Source: CAJQQK01 sp051010015 (lineage in GTDB: Bacteria > Pseudomonadota > Alphaproteobacteria > Rhizobiales > Hyphomicrobiaceae). Taken from it: a stretch of 22,533 nt of DNA. Positions 6,725-13,261 of the stretch are shown here, piece after piece. The notes under the pieces are model-generated. The model worked only from the letters and a program-made list of their open reading frames with translations. It was not told the origin of the DNA and did not search any database. The stretch lies in contig JBPCVZ010000062.1 of assembly GCA_051010015.1 (NCBI GenBank), forward strand, positions 1-22,533. Direction: 5' to 3'. Each line of letters begins with the position of its first letter. The stretch's first letter is position 1. Both the position numbers and the translations under genes were made by a program.

Positions 6725-7666
6725 ATGACCCAACCGATGACCCGCAATACAGCGATTGCCTGCCTGTGCATCTTGGCGCTTCTGGTTGCGCTGCCCGTCC
6801 TCGGCTCGCGCTATCTGATCGACGTCGTGACGGAGATCATGATCTATGCGCTGTTTGCATTGAGCCTGAACGTGATCATCGGCTATTCCGGCAATGTCTC
6901 GTTCGGTCATGCCGCCTATTTCGCGATCGGCGGTTATGTCAACGCGATCCTTCTGACGACCTATGGCTGGCCATTGCTCCCTGCAATCGTCGCGGCAATC
7001 ATGTTGAGTGCCCTGGCAGCGGCCATTGTTGCCTATTTCTGCACCAAGCTGAACGACATCTATTTCGCGATGCTGACCTTGGCGTTTTCGATGTTCGTTT
7101 GGGCAGTGGCGTTCAAGTGGCGCTCGGTCACAGGCGGCGATGATGGCTTCGTTGGCATCAAAGTCCCGGAGCTCATTGGCGACAGAACGACGTTCTTCTA
7201 CTTCACGCTGGTGGTGGTTGCCCTGTCGGTTGCCGCACTCTGGGTCGTTTGTCACTCGGCGTTCGGCCGTTCGCTGCTGGCCGTTCGCGAGAACCCCGTG
7301 CGTGCCGGTTTCGTCGGCATCAACACGCGCTTGATGCGCTGGGCGGCGTTCGTGGTGGCTGGAACGTTTGCCGGTGTTGCGGGTGCGTTGTTCGGCATGC
7401 TGCACCGTGGCGTTTATGTTGAAACAGCGTTCTGGACCTCTTCCGCGACCGTGCTGATCATGACCCTGCTTGGCGGCATGTTCTCGTTCTTCGGGCCGAT
7501 GATCGGCGCGGCCGTTCTGTTCATTCTGCAGCGTCTGACGAACGAGTACACGCAATACTGGCCGACGGTGCTGGGCACGATCCTGATCGTAATCCTGCTC
7601 TTCCTACCTGATGGTTTGGTCGGCTTGGCAGCGAAAGTGCGCAACCGGTTCGGCGAGAGGAAGTAA
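6725..7666 (+). CDS. livM: LIV-type ABC transporter permease LivM
   Basis: This is the second inner-membrane permease of the importer, expected to pair with LivH. It has 313 residues and multiple hydrophobic segments. Family landmarks are ALFALSLNVIIGYSGNVSFGHAA (about 40-62), the cytoplasmic loop AVRENPVRAGFVGINTRLMR that couples to the ATPase, and TLLGGMFSFFGPMIGAAV. GGGAGGGCAC overlapping the end of livH supplies a ribosome-binding site for ATG 6725. The stop is three bases before the livG start, which supports tight operon structure. The protein ends in a basic tail, VRNRFGERK, on the cytoplasmic side. Confidence 0.94.
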   Translation: MTQPMTRNTAIACLCILALLVALPVLGSRYLIDVVTEIMIYALFALSLNVIIGYSGNVSFGHAAYFAIGGYVNAILLTTYGWPLLPAIVAAIMLSALAAAIVAYFCTKLNDIYFAMLTLAFSMFVWAVAFKWRSVTGGDDGFVGIKVPELIGDRTTFFYFTLVVVALSVAALWVVCHSAFGRSLLAVRENPVRAGFVGINTRLMRWAAFVVAGTFAGVAGALFGMLHRGVYVETAFWTSSATVLIMTLLGGMFSFFGPMIGAAVLFILQRLTNEYTQYWPTVLGTILIVILLFLPDGLVGLAAKVRNRFGERK

Positions 7667-7669
7667 GTC

Positions 7670-8422
7670 GTGCTCGAAACAAAAAATCTCTCGAAGAATT
7701 TTTCCGGGTTCCAGGCGATCAACAATGTCAACTTTCTGCTCGAGAAGGGGACGCGACATGCGATCATCGGGCCAAATGGCGCTGGCAAGACGACGTTCTT
7801 CAACTTGATTACGGGCCACCTCGAACCAACTGAAGGTGAGGTGGTGTTCGAGGGCCGGTCGCTTGTCGGGATGCCGCCGCACCGGATCGTCAAGCTCGGC
7901 ATTGCGCGGTCGTTCCAGCGGATCAACATCTATCCGCGCATGACCGTTGCCGAAAACGTCCAGGTGGCGCTGATCGCGCGTGATGGCCGCCATCTCAACC
8001 TGTTCACGCCGGCCGAAGGGCTCAACGCCAAGGAGACCGATGAACTGCTGCAGCTGGTTGGCCTCACGCAAGAACGCGACGAGATCGCCGGTGAGTTGGC
8101 GTACGGTCGCCAGAAACAGTTGGAGCTGGCGATATCTCTGGCGCCCAATCCAAAGGTTCTGCTGCTCGATGAGCCGACCGCGGGTATGTCACCGACAGAG
8201 ACCACTGAAAGCATCCAACTCGTCGACAGGATCAGCAAAGAACGCGACCTGACGCTGCTCTTCACCGAGCACGACATGAGCGTCGTGTTCGGCATCGCCG
8301 ATCGAATTTCCGTGCTGCATCATGGCGAGATCATCGCAAGCGGATCGCCCGAGGAAGTGCGCAACGATCCCAACGTCCGAAGCGTCTATCTGGGAGACTC
8401 GCTGGAAGATGCCACAGCTTGA
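7670..8422 (+). CDS. livG: LIV-type ABC transporter ATPase LivG
   Basis: This is one of two cytoplasmic ATPases driving the LIV-type importer. It has 250 residues, starting at GTG 7670 preceded by GAGAGGAAG. Motifs are Walker A GPNGAGKTT (34-42), Q-loop SFQRINI (81-87), Walker B VLLLDEPT with Asp167-Glu168, and switch His201 in TEHDM. The signature reads LAYGRQ (143-148), the form usual for LivG rather than LSGGQ. The C-terminus overlaps the start of livF by 14 bases in another frame, indicating translational coupling. Confidence 0.95.
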   Translation: MLETKNLSKNFSGFQAINNVNFLLEKGTRHAIIGPNGAGKTTFFNLITGHLEPTEGEVVFEGRSLVGMPPHRIVKLGIARSFQRINIYPRMTVAENVQVALIARDGRHLNLFTPAEGLNAKETDELLQLVGLTQERDEIAGELAYGRQKQLELAISLAPNPKVLLLDEPTAGMSPTETTESIQLVDRISKERDLTLLFTEHDMSVVFGIADRISVLHHGEIIASGSPEEVRNDPNVRSVYLGDSLEDATA

Positions 8423-9116
8423 GATTGACAACATCCACACGTCCTATGGCCTGAGCAAGGTGCTGTTCGGTGTCAGCCTGACGGTCGACGCCGGACAATG
8501 CATATCGCTTATCGGACGTAACGGCGTCGGCAAGACCACAACGATGCGCTCGGTGATAGGTCTAACGCCGGCCAACCAGGGACGCATCGCCTTCGATGGC
8601 GTCGACATTACCCACATGCCGACGCACCGAATCTCAAACCTCGGTCTCGGCTTCGTGCCAGAAGAGCGGCGTATCTTCCCCGAGTTGACGGTATGGGAAA
8701 ATCTCGACATCGCCCGCCGTAACACGGGCGATTCGCAACAGGGTTGGAGTGAGGCGGAAGTCTTCGATTTGTTTCCAGACCTCGCTGATATTCAGAGTCG
8801 CCCGGGTGGGGTCCTCAGTGGCGGACAGCAGCAGATGCTGACAATCGCGCGAAGTCTGATGGGGAATCCCAAACTGCTGCTGCTCGACGAGCCTTCCGAA
8901 GGGCTGGCACCGATCGTGGTCGAAACGCTGCGCGAAAAGGTCGGACAGCTGAAAGCCGCGGGCCTTTCGATCGTCCTCGCAGAACAGAACCTGAGCTTCG
9001 TGATGGCGCTCAGCGACCACTGCCATATTATGGAGAAAGGGGAGGTGCGCTATTCGGGCTCACCGGACGAGTTGCGCGCGAACCCGGAGATTCTGGAGCA
9101 GTATCTGACGCTGTGA
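8409..9116 (+). CDS. livF: LIV-type ABC transporter ATPase LivF
   Basis: This is the second cytoplasmic ATPase of the importer. The start is set at ATG 8409 (MPQLEIDNIH), which gives 235 residues, the normal LivF length; the frame is open further upstream but that part overlaps livG. Motifs are Walker A GRNGVGKTT (36-44), FVPEERRIF (82-90) with the Q-loop region, a canonical LSGGQ (136-140) and Walker B LLLLDEPSEGL with Asp160-Glu161. AEQN (191-194) stands where other ATPases have the switch histidine, as is usual in LivF. It closes the transporter operon; a P450 gene begins 80 bp downstream on the same strand. Confidence 0.95.
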   Translation: MPQLEIDNIHTSYGLSKVLFGVSLTVDAGQCISLIGRNGVGKTTTMRSVIGLTPANQGRIAFDGVDITHMPTHRISNLGLGFVPEERRIFPELTVWENLDIARRNTGDSQQGWSEAEVFDLFPDLADIQSRPGGVLSGGQQQMLTIARSLMGNPKLLLLDEPSEGLAPIVVETLREKVGQLKAAGLSIVLAEQNLSFVMALSDHCHIMEKGEVRYSGSPDELRANPEILEQYLTL

Positions 9117-9196
9117 GGGCGTCCCACACCGACTAACTCAGGCATCGTCGTCAGGACAGGGTCGATTGCAGCCGCATTGCCAAGCGCGCGATTTGG

Positions 9197-10486
9197 ATGT
9201 CGAATAGACAAACGGAGCATGGTTCACCTGCAGAGGATGAGATGACCCTTCCACCGAATGCGGACTCGGCTGCCATGGCCGTCGACGAGGTGCCGCTGGA
9301 CTTCGATGTCAGCGACCCGGCGCTTTACGAAAACGATGCGTGGCGGCCATACTTCGCGCGGCTGCGCCGTGACGACCCGGTCCATTTCCACCCTGAAAGC
9401 CCGTTCGGGCCCTATTGGTCGGTGACGCGCTACGACGACATCATGACGGTTGAACTCGATCACGAAACCTATTCGTCCGCGGCCGGCATCCAGCTTCTCG
9501 ATCAACCCGAAGGCATGGTCCGCGGCAACTTCATTCGCATGGATCCGCCGCGCCACACCGGCCAGCGCCGGACCGTGGCGCCGATGGCCAACCCGACGAA
9601 CCTGGCAAACTTCGAGCCGGTCATCAGGGAGCGTACCGAAGCTGTTCTCGACAGTCTCCCACGCAACGAGGTGTTCGACTGGGTCGATGCCGTCTCGATT
9701 GAGCTGACCACGATGATGCTCGCCACTTTGTTTGATTTCCCTTGGGAGGAGCGCAGAAAACTGACGTATTGGTCAGATGTGGCCATCGCCAATATCAACG
9801 CGCCCGACGCCCTGGTCACATCCGAGGAAGCACGCCATGCCGAACTCGAAGAGATGGGAGCCTATTTCCGATCCATCTGGGATGAACGGGCAAATCTTCC
9901 GCCGAAGCCAGACCTCATATCGATGATGGCGCATAGCGATGCAACCCGGGACATGCCACCATCCGAATTCATCGGCAATCTCGGGCTGTTGATCGTCGGC
10001 GGCAATGACACAACGCGCAACTCGATGAGTGGCGGACTGCTGGCGCTGCAAGACAATCCGGACGAACTGGCCAAGCTGCGTGAGGATCCTGGCCTGATCC
10101 CGAACATGGTTGCAGAGACAATCCGCTATCAAACTCCGGTTATTCACATGCGCCGCACTGCGAAGATCGATGCGGAGCTTGCGGGCAGACAGATCAGAGC
10201 CGGCGACAAGGTCATTATGTGGTATATCTCCGGCAATCGAGACGATGCCGCAGTCGAGGACCCCGAAGCGTTCAGGGTGGACCGACCGAAAGCCCGGCGA
10301 CACCTGTCCTACGGAGCCGGCATCCATCGTTGCGTTGGCGACCGCCTGGCAGATTTGCAGCTGCGTGTGCTTTGGGAAGAATTCCTGCGGCGCGACATTC
10401 GCTTTGAGGTTGTCGACGCGCCAACACGCCTCTACTCGAACTTCATACGCGGCATCCGCAAGCTTCCAGTCCGGATCAAGAAGTGA
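9197..10486 (+). CDS. Cytochrome P450, CYP153-like (likely alkane or fatty-acid terminal hydroxylase)
   Basis: This is a 429-residue soluble bacterial P450 with no signal or membrane anchor. Motifs are the I-helix oxygen-activation segment GGNDTTRN (268-275), the K-helix ETIR (307-310) and the heme-binding loop SYGAGIHRCVG with axial Cys379; the usual Phe of that loop is Tyr372. FIRMDPPRH, VSIELTTMMLATLFDFP, HMRRTA and MWYISGNRDD match my memory of CYP153 enzymes, which hydroxylate alkanes or fatty acids at the terminal carbon using ferredoxin and its reductase. Neither electron-transfer partner is in the window. ATG 9197 is used, but ATG 9242 after AGAGGATGAG is also credible. The gene lies 80 bp after livF and may be read through from that operon. 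Subfamily and substrate are inferred. Confidence 0.9.
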   Translation: MSNRQTEHGSPAEDEMTLPPNADSAAMAVDEVPLDFDVSDPALYENDAWRPYFARLRRDDPVHFHPESPFGPYWSVTRYDDIMTVELDHETYSSAAGIQLLDQPEGMVRGNFIRMDPPRHTGQRRTVAPMANPTNLANFEPVIRERTEAVLDSLPRNEVFDWVDAVSIELTTMMLATLFDFPWEERRKLTYWSDVAIANINAPDALVTSEEARHAELEEMGAYFRSIWDERANLPPKPDLISMMAHSDATRDMPPSEFIGNLGLLIVGGNDTTRNSMSGGLLALQDNPDELAKLREDPGLIPNMVAETIRYQTPVIHMRRTAKIDAELAGRQIRAGDKVIMWYISGNRDDAAVEDPEAFRVDRPKARRHLSYGAGIHRCVGDRLADLQLRVLWEEFLRRDIRFEVVDAPTRLYSNFIRGIRKLPVRIKK

Positions 10487-10660
10487 ACCGACGCGTTCGT
10501 TGCGGTTTAACGCGACCCGTTGAACGGGAGCGTGCGCGCCCGGCTCGTCTGTCGCGAAGACAAGAACGAACGCGCAAGGTCGATCTATATTGCGCACCAG
10601 CAAGGCCGCTGAAAGCCGCAGGCGCCGGCAACAGCGGAATCCGCGGCTAACGGCCAGGCA

Positions 10661-12979
10661 TTAGAACTGAATGCTTTCCACGTCGTGGAAGTTGACCGAA
10701 CTGTCATCCGAAAAGACGATCTCGCCGTCGGAATCGTCACTCAATGTAAGCGACGAGCTATCTTGCGAAACGATCTCGCCCTGATCCAGCGTCACCGTCC
10801 AATCCTCGCCAAAGGTGCCAAGACCACCGTCCGAAGAGCCGTTGAGCTCGATTGTATCGATCCAGTTGCCGCCGGCACCACCATGAACCGTGTCGACACC
10901 TTCACCGATCGAATAGACGAACAGATCGCTGCCTTCGCCGCCGGACAGAACGTCATTGCCATCACCGCCCGACAGACGATCATTACCGTCACCGCCGCTG
11001 ATGCGATCGTTTCCGTCACCACCCCACATGCGGTCGTTGCCATCGCCGCCCGACAGACGGTCATTGCCGTCACCACCCGACAGGACGTCGTTGCCGTCAC
11101 CACCGGACATGCGATCGTTACCATCACCTCCGCTCAGGCGATCGTTTCCGTCACCACCCCACATGCGGTCGTTGCCATCGCCGCCAGACAGACGGTCATT
11201 GCCGTCACCGCCCGACAGGACGTCGTTGCCGTCGCCGCCAGACATGCGGTCGTTGCCATCACCGCCGCTCAGGCGATCATTGCCATCGCCGCCTGACATG
11301 CGGTCATTGCCGTCACCGCCCGACATACGATCATTGCCGTCACCGCCCGACAGGACGTCGTTGCCGTCGCCGCCAGACATGCGGTCATTGCCGTCGCCAC
11401 CCGACATGCGGTCGTTACCGTCGCCACCGGACAGGACGTCGTTGCCGTCACCACCAGACATGCGGTCATTGCCAGCACCGCCGCTCAGGCGATCGTTACC
11501 GGCACCACCCGACATACGATCGTTACCGGCACCGCCAGACATACGATCATTGCCATCACCGCCGGACATGCGGTCGTTGCCATCGCCACCCGACATACGG
11601 TCATTGCCGTCGCCACCCGACATGCGGTCGTTACCATCGCCGCCAGACAGGACGTCACTACCGTCGCCGCCCGACAGGACATCATTACCGTCGCCGCCAG
11701 ACATGCGGTCATTGCCAGCACCGCCGCTCAGGCGATCGTTACCGGCACCACCCGACATACGATCGTTACCGGCACCGCCAGACATGCGATCGTTGCCGGC
11801 ACCGCCAGACATACGATCGTTACCGGTACCACCGGAGATGCGATCGTTACCGGCACCGCCAGACATACGATCATTACCGGCACCGCCAGACATGCGATCG
11901 TTGCCGGCACCGCCAGACATGCGATCATTGCCGGCACCACCGGACATGCGATCATTACCGGCACCGCCAGACATGCGATCGTTACCGGCACCGCCAGACA
12001 TGCGATCGTTACCGGCACCACCGGACATGCGATCGTTACCGGTACCACCGGACATGCGATCGTTACCGGCACCGCCAGACATGCGATCGTTGCCGGCACC
12101 ACCCGACATACGGTCGTTGCCGCCGAGACCGGACATACGATCATTTCCAGCGCCACCGCTCATGCGATCGTCACCATCCGTGCCGACTAGGCGGTCGTTG
12201 CCATCGGTGCCCACCACCCGACTGCCGACAGTCTTTTGGTCCGTGGCGCCATCAGTCGACGTACCGTCGCTGCCGCTCTTGCTTGATGGGCCATCATTCT
12301 TTTCATTGCCGGCGTCGCCACCACTTGTTGGCGCGCCATCGTCGCCGGCAACACGGACTTCGTCGTCGCCGCCCGATCGCGGCTCCTTGCCGCCGTCATT
12401 GTCTTCCTGTTCGAACGCAACACCACTTTCGGCGCTCGTCTTCGAAACGTTGCCAGCGCCGTCGTCGGTGGAATTGTCCGGAACGCTATCCCCTTTTTGT
12501 TGGGGCGCTCTAGAAAACGAAGCATTCTCTACTTTGCTACCATCATTTCCATTTTCACCGCCGCCCGGTGCATTATCTTGGTTATTCGATTGGCCAGCTT
12601 CGCGCGCTTGCGTTTCCGATGAATTTGATTCTTCATCTACCTGCGCGCGAGATAATCTTTCTTCCTCGCTTCCGAAAGATTCCGTCTTTCGTGCCGCTTC
12701 ATCAGCGCCCTTGCCGTTCGCCGTTTTGGATTCGAAGTCATTTTTTTCTGCAACACGATCGTTCTGCGGCTCGCGAGCGGGCTGGCTGGCCTCTTCCTCG
12801 GTCACGCCGACCTTCGCACCCTCTTTCTCATCCTGCGCAGCGGACTCAGAGGCCGGCGCGACGTAATCATGTCGGAAGTCAGCTCTTGAAGATTGCGCGA
12901 AGAATTCATGGGAGTCTTCGTCCAAAGACTCATCATGCCCTTTTGCCCGTGATGCAAATTCTACTTCGTTGTTGCTCAC
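10661..12979 (-). CDS. RTX-type nonapeptide-repeat protein, predicted type I secretion substrate
   Basis: The 772-residue protein starts at GTG (complement of 12977-12979), with GGAG nine bases upstream. It has three parts. Residues 1-247 are hydrophilic, acidic, Ser/Gly/Glu-rich and probably disordered, with no Sec signal. Residues 248-688 are 49 consecutive nonapeptides of the RTX form GGxGNDxxS (mostly GGAGNDRMS, then GGDGNDRMS, with DVLS, DRLS and DRMW variants), which should fold as calcium-binding beta-rolls. Residues 689-772 form a distinct domain with DWTVTL, LTLS and a terminal FHDVESIQF, like the C-termini of alphaproteobacterial proteins exported by type I secretion. No enzymatic domain is seen. 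It diverges from an exporter operon that probably secretes it. An adhesin, matrix or surface-layer role is possible but unproven. Confidence 0.9.
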   Translation of the reverse strand: MSNNEVEFASRAKGHDESLDEDSHEFFAQSSRADFRHDYVAPASESAAQDEKEGAKVGVTEEEASQPAREPQNDRVAEKNDFESKTANGKGADEAARKTESFGSEEERLSRAQVDEESNSSETQAREAGQSNNQDNAPGGGENGNDGSKVENASFSRAPQQKGDSVPDNSTDDGAGNVSKTSAESGVAFEQEDNDGGKEPRSGGDDEVRVAGDDGAPTSGGDAGNEKNDGPSSKSGSDGTSTDGATDQKTVGSRVVGTDGNDRLVGTDGDDRMSGGAGNDRMSGLGGNDRMSGGAGNDRMSGGAGNDRMSGGTGNDRMSGGAGNDRMSGGAGNDRMSGGAGNDRMSGGAGNDRMSGGAGNDRMSGGAGNDRMSGGAGNDRISGGTGNDRMSGGAGNDRMSGGAGNDRMSGGAGNDRLSGGAGNDRMSGGDGNDVLSGGDGSDVLSGGDGNDRMSGGDGNDRMSGGDGNDRMSGGDGNDRMSGGAGNDRMSGGAGNDRLSGGAGNDRMSGGDGNDVLSGGDGNDRMSGGDGNDRMSGGDGNDVLSGGDGNDRMSGGDGNDRMSGGDGNDRLSGGDGNDRMSGGDGNDVLSGGDGNDRLSGGDGNDRMWGGDGNDRLSGGDGNDRMSGGDGNDVLSGGDGNDRLSGGDGNDRMWGGDGNDRISGGDGNDRLSGGDGNDVLSGGEGSDLFVYSIGEGVDTVHGGAGGNWIDTIELNGSSDGGLGTFGEDWTVTLDQGEIVSQDSSSLTLSDDSDGEIVFSDDSSVNFHDVESIQF
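10997..11266 (-). repeat. Tandem duplication of a 135-bp five-nonapeptide block inside the RTX array
   Basis: The blocks 10997-11131 and 11132-11266 each encode the same order of unit endings: DRMS, DVLS, DRLS, DRMW, then DRIS or DRLS. By hand comparison they differ at about ten of 135 positions. The rare Trp-containing unit DRMW occurs only in these two copies, which argues for duplication of the whole block rather than independent drift. Confidence 0.85.
11454..11785 (-). repeat. 89-bp exact direct repeat spaced 243 bp apart inside the RTX array
   Basis: Positions 11454-11542 and 11697-11785 are identical base for base by eye. The offset of 243 bp equals nine 27-bp units. The shared stretch carries the unusual DRLS unit flanked by alanine-type units. 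It indicates a segmental duplication of nine repeat units. Confidence 0.8.
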
Positions 12980-13140
12980 TATCTCTACTCCGAGCGGGAA
13001 CTGTGTATCTCTTTGAGAATATCGACCTCAACGCCATTTGCGTGAAGACGATATAGTCACTTTCACATCCCACCGTACCCATTACCCTTTAACAATCACT
13101 CTGGGTTGCAGTTGTTATTCGCGCTTTTTGATAACGTGAT

Positions 13141-13181
13141 TATTCGAAAATTAAGGTGCTATGAATAATTTTAAGCGAATA
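13141..13181. promoter_or_regulatory. AT-rich interrupted dyad
   Basis: TATTCG (13141-13146) and AAAATTA (13147-13153) are mirrored by TAATTTT (13166-13172) and CGAATA (13176-13181), with a 12-base centre and a three-base offset on the right arm. It could bind a dimeric regulator or form a hairpin in the leader of the exporter operon. Confidence 0.45.
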
Positions 13182-13216
13182 CTCCGGAAAGCGATGGCCT
13201 TCCTTGTATATCGCAC

Positions 13217-13235
13217 CTCTGAAATGACTTCAGAG
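13217..13235. promoter_or_regulatory. Perfect 7-bp dyad before the exporter operon
   Basis: CTCTGAA and TTCAGAG are separated by ATGAC, giving a 19-bp inverted repeat that ends 26 bases before the first ABC gene start. Its size suits a dimeric regulator site or a small leader hairpin. No regulator gene adjoins it. Confidence 0.45.
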
Positions 13236-13261
13236 CAAAGGCTACCAACTGGGTAAGATGC

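Larger units (their letters stand above)
10916..12238 (-). repeat. Array of 49 tandem 27-bp units encoding RTX nonapeptides
   Basis: The array covers residues 248-688 of the RTX protein with no interruption in the 9-codon phase. Two zones are visible: alanine-type units (GGAGNDRMS) in the N-terminal half and aspartate-type units (GGDGNDRMS) in the C-terminal half. Units are near-identical at DNA level, differing mostly at synonymous third positions and at the R/V, M/L/I and S/W sites. Higher-order copies are present. This pattern points to recent expansion by unequal recombination or slippage. Such arrays are prone to misassembly, so unit number may vary. Confidence 0.95.
13076..13261. promoter_or_regulatory. 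AT-rich divergent control region between RTX gene and exporter operon
   Basis: The 282-bp gap between the divergent starts (12979 and 13262) is visibly richer in A and T than its surroundings, especially 13076-13200. A weak sigma-70-like candidate for the exporter operon is TTGCAG (13106-13111), an 18-base spacer and GATAAC (13130-13135). TTATTCG occurs twice, at 13115 and 13140, with the inverse CGAATA at 13176. Both genes are probably controlled from here. The promoter itself is a guess by eye. Confidence 0.5.

Noticed and set aside
6704..7555. A 283-residue minus-strand open frame rich in Arg, Gln and His
   Set aside because: It is fully antisense to livM, which has clear family motifs; the composition is typical of a shadow frame in GC-rich DNA.
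10487..10660. Gap between the converging P450 and RTX genes inspected for a terminator
   Set aside because: Only short imperfect GC-rich inverted repeats were seen and no T-run; no feature could be supported.
10916..12238. Repeat array considered as a CRISPR or minisatellite
   Set aside because: There are no unique spacers between units, and the 27-bp period stays in coding phase for GGxGND nonapeptides.
10956..12866. A 636-residue plus-strand open frame with a Pro/Ser/Arg repeat, antisense to the RTX gene
   Set aside because: It mirrors the 27-bp repeat array; the 9-codon periodicity keeps the antisense frame free of stops. It has no ribosome-binding site or recognisable domain.
12568..13056. 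A 162-residue plus-strand open frame near the RTX gene start
   Set aside because: It is antisense to the RTX N-terminus, with no domain and no suitable start context.
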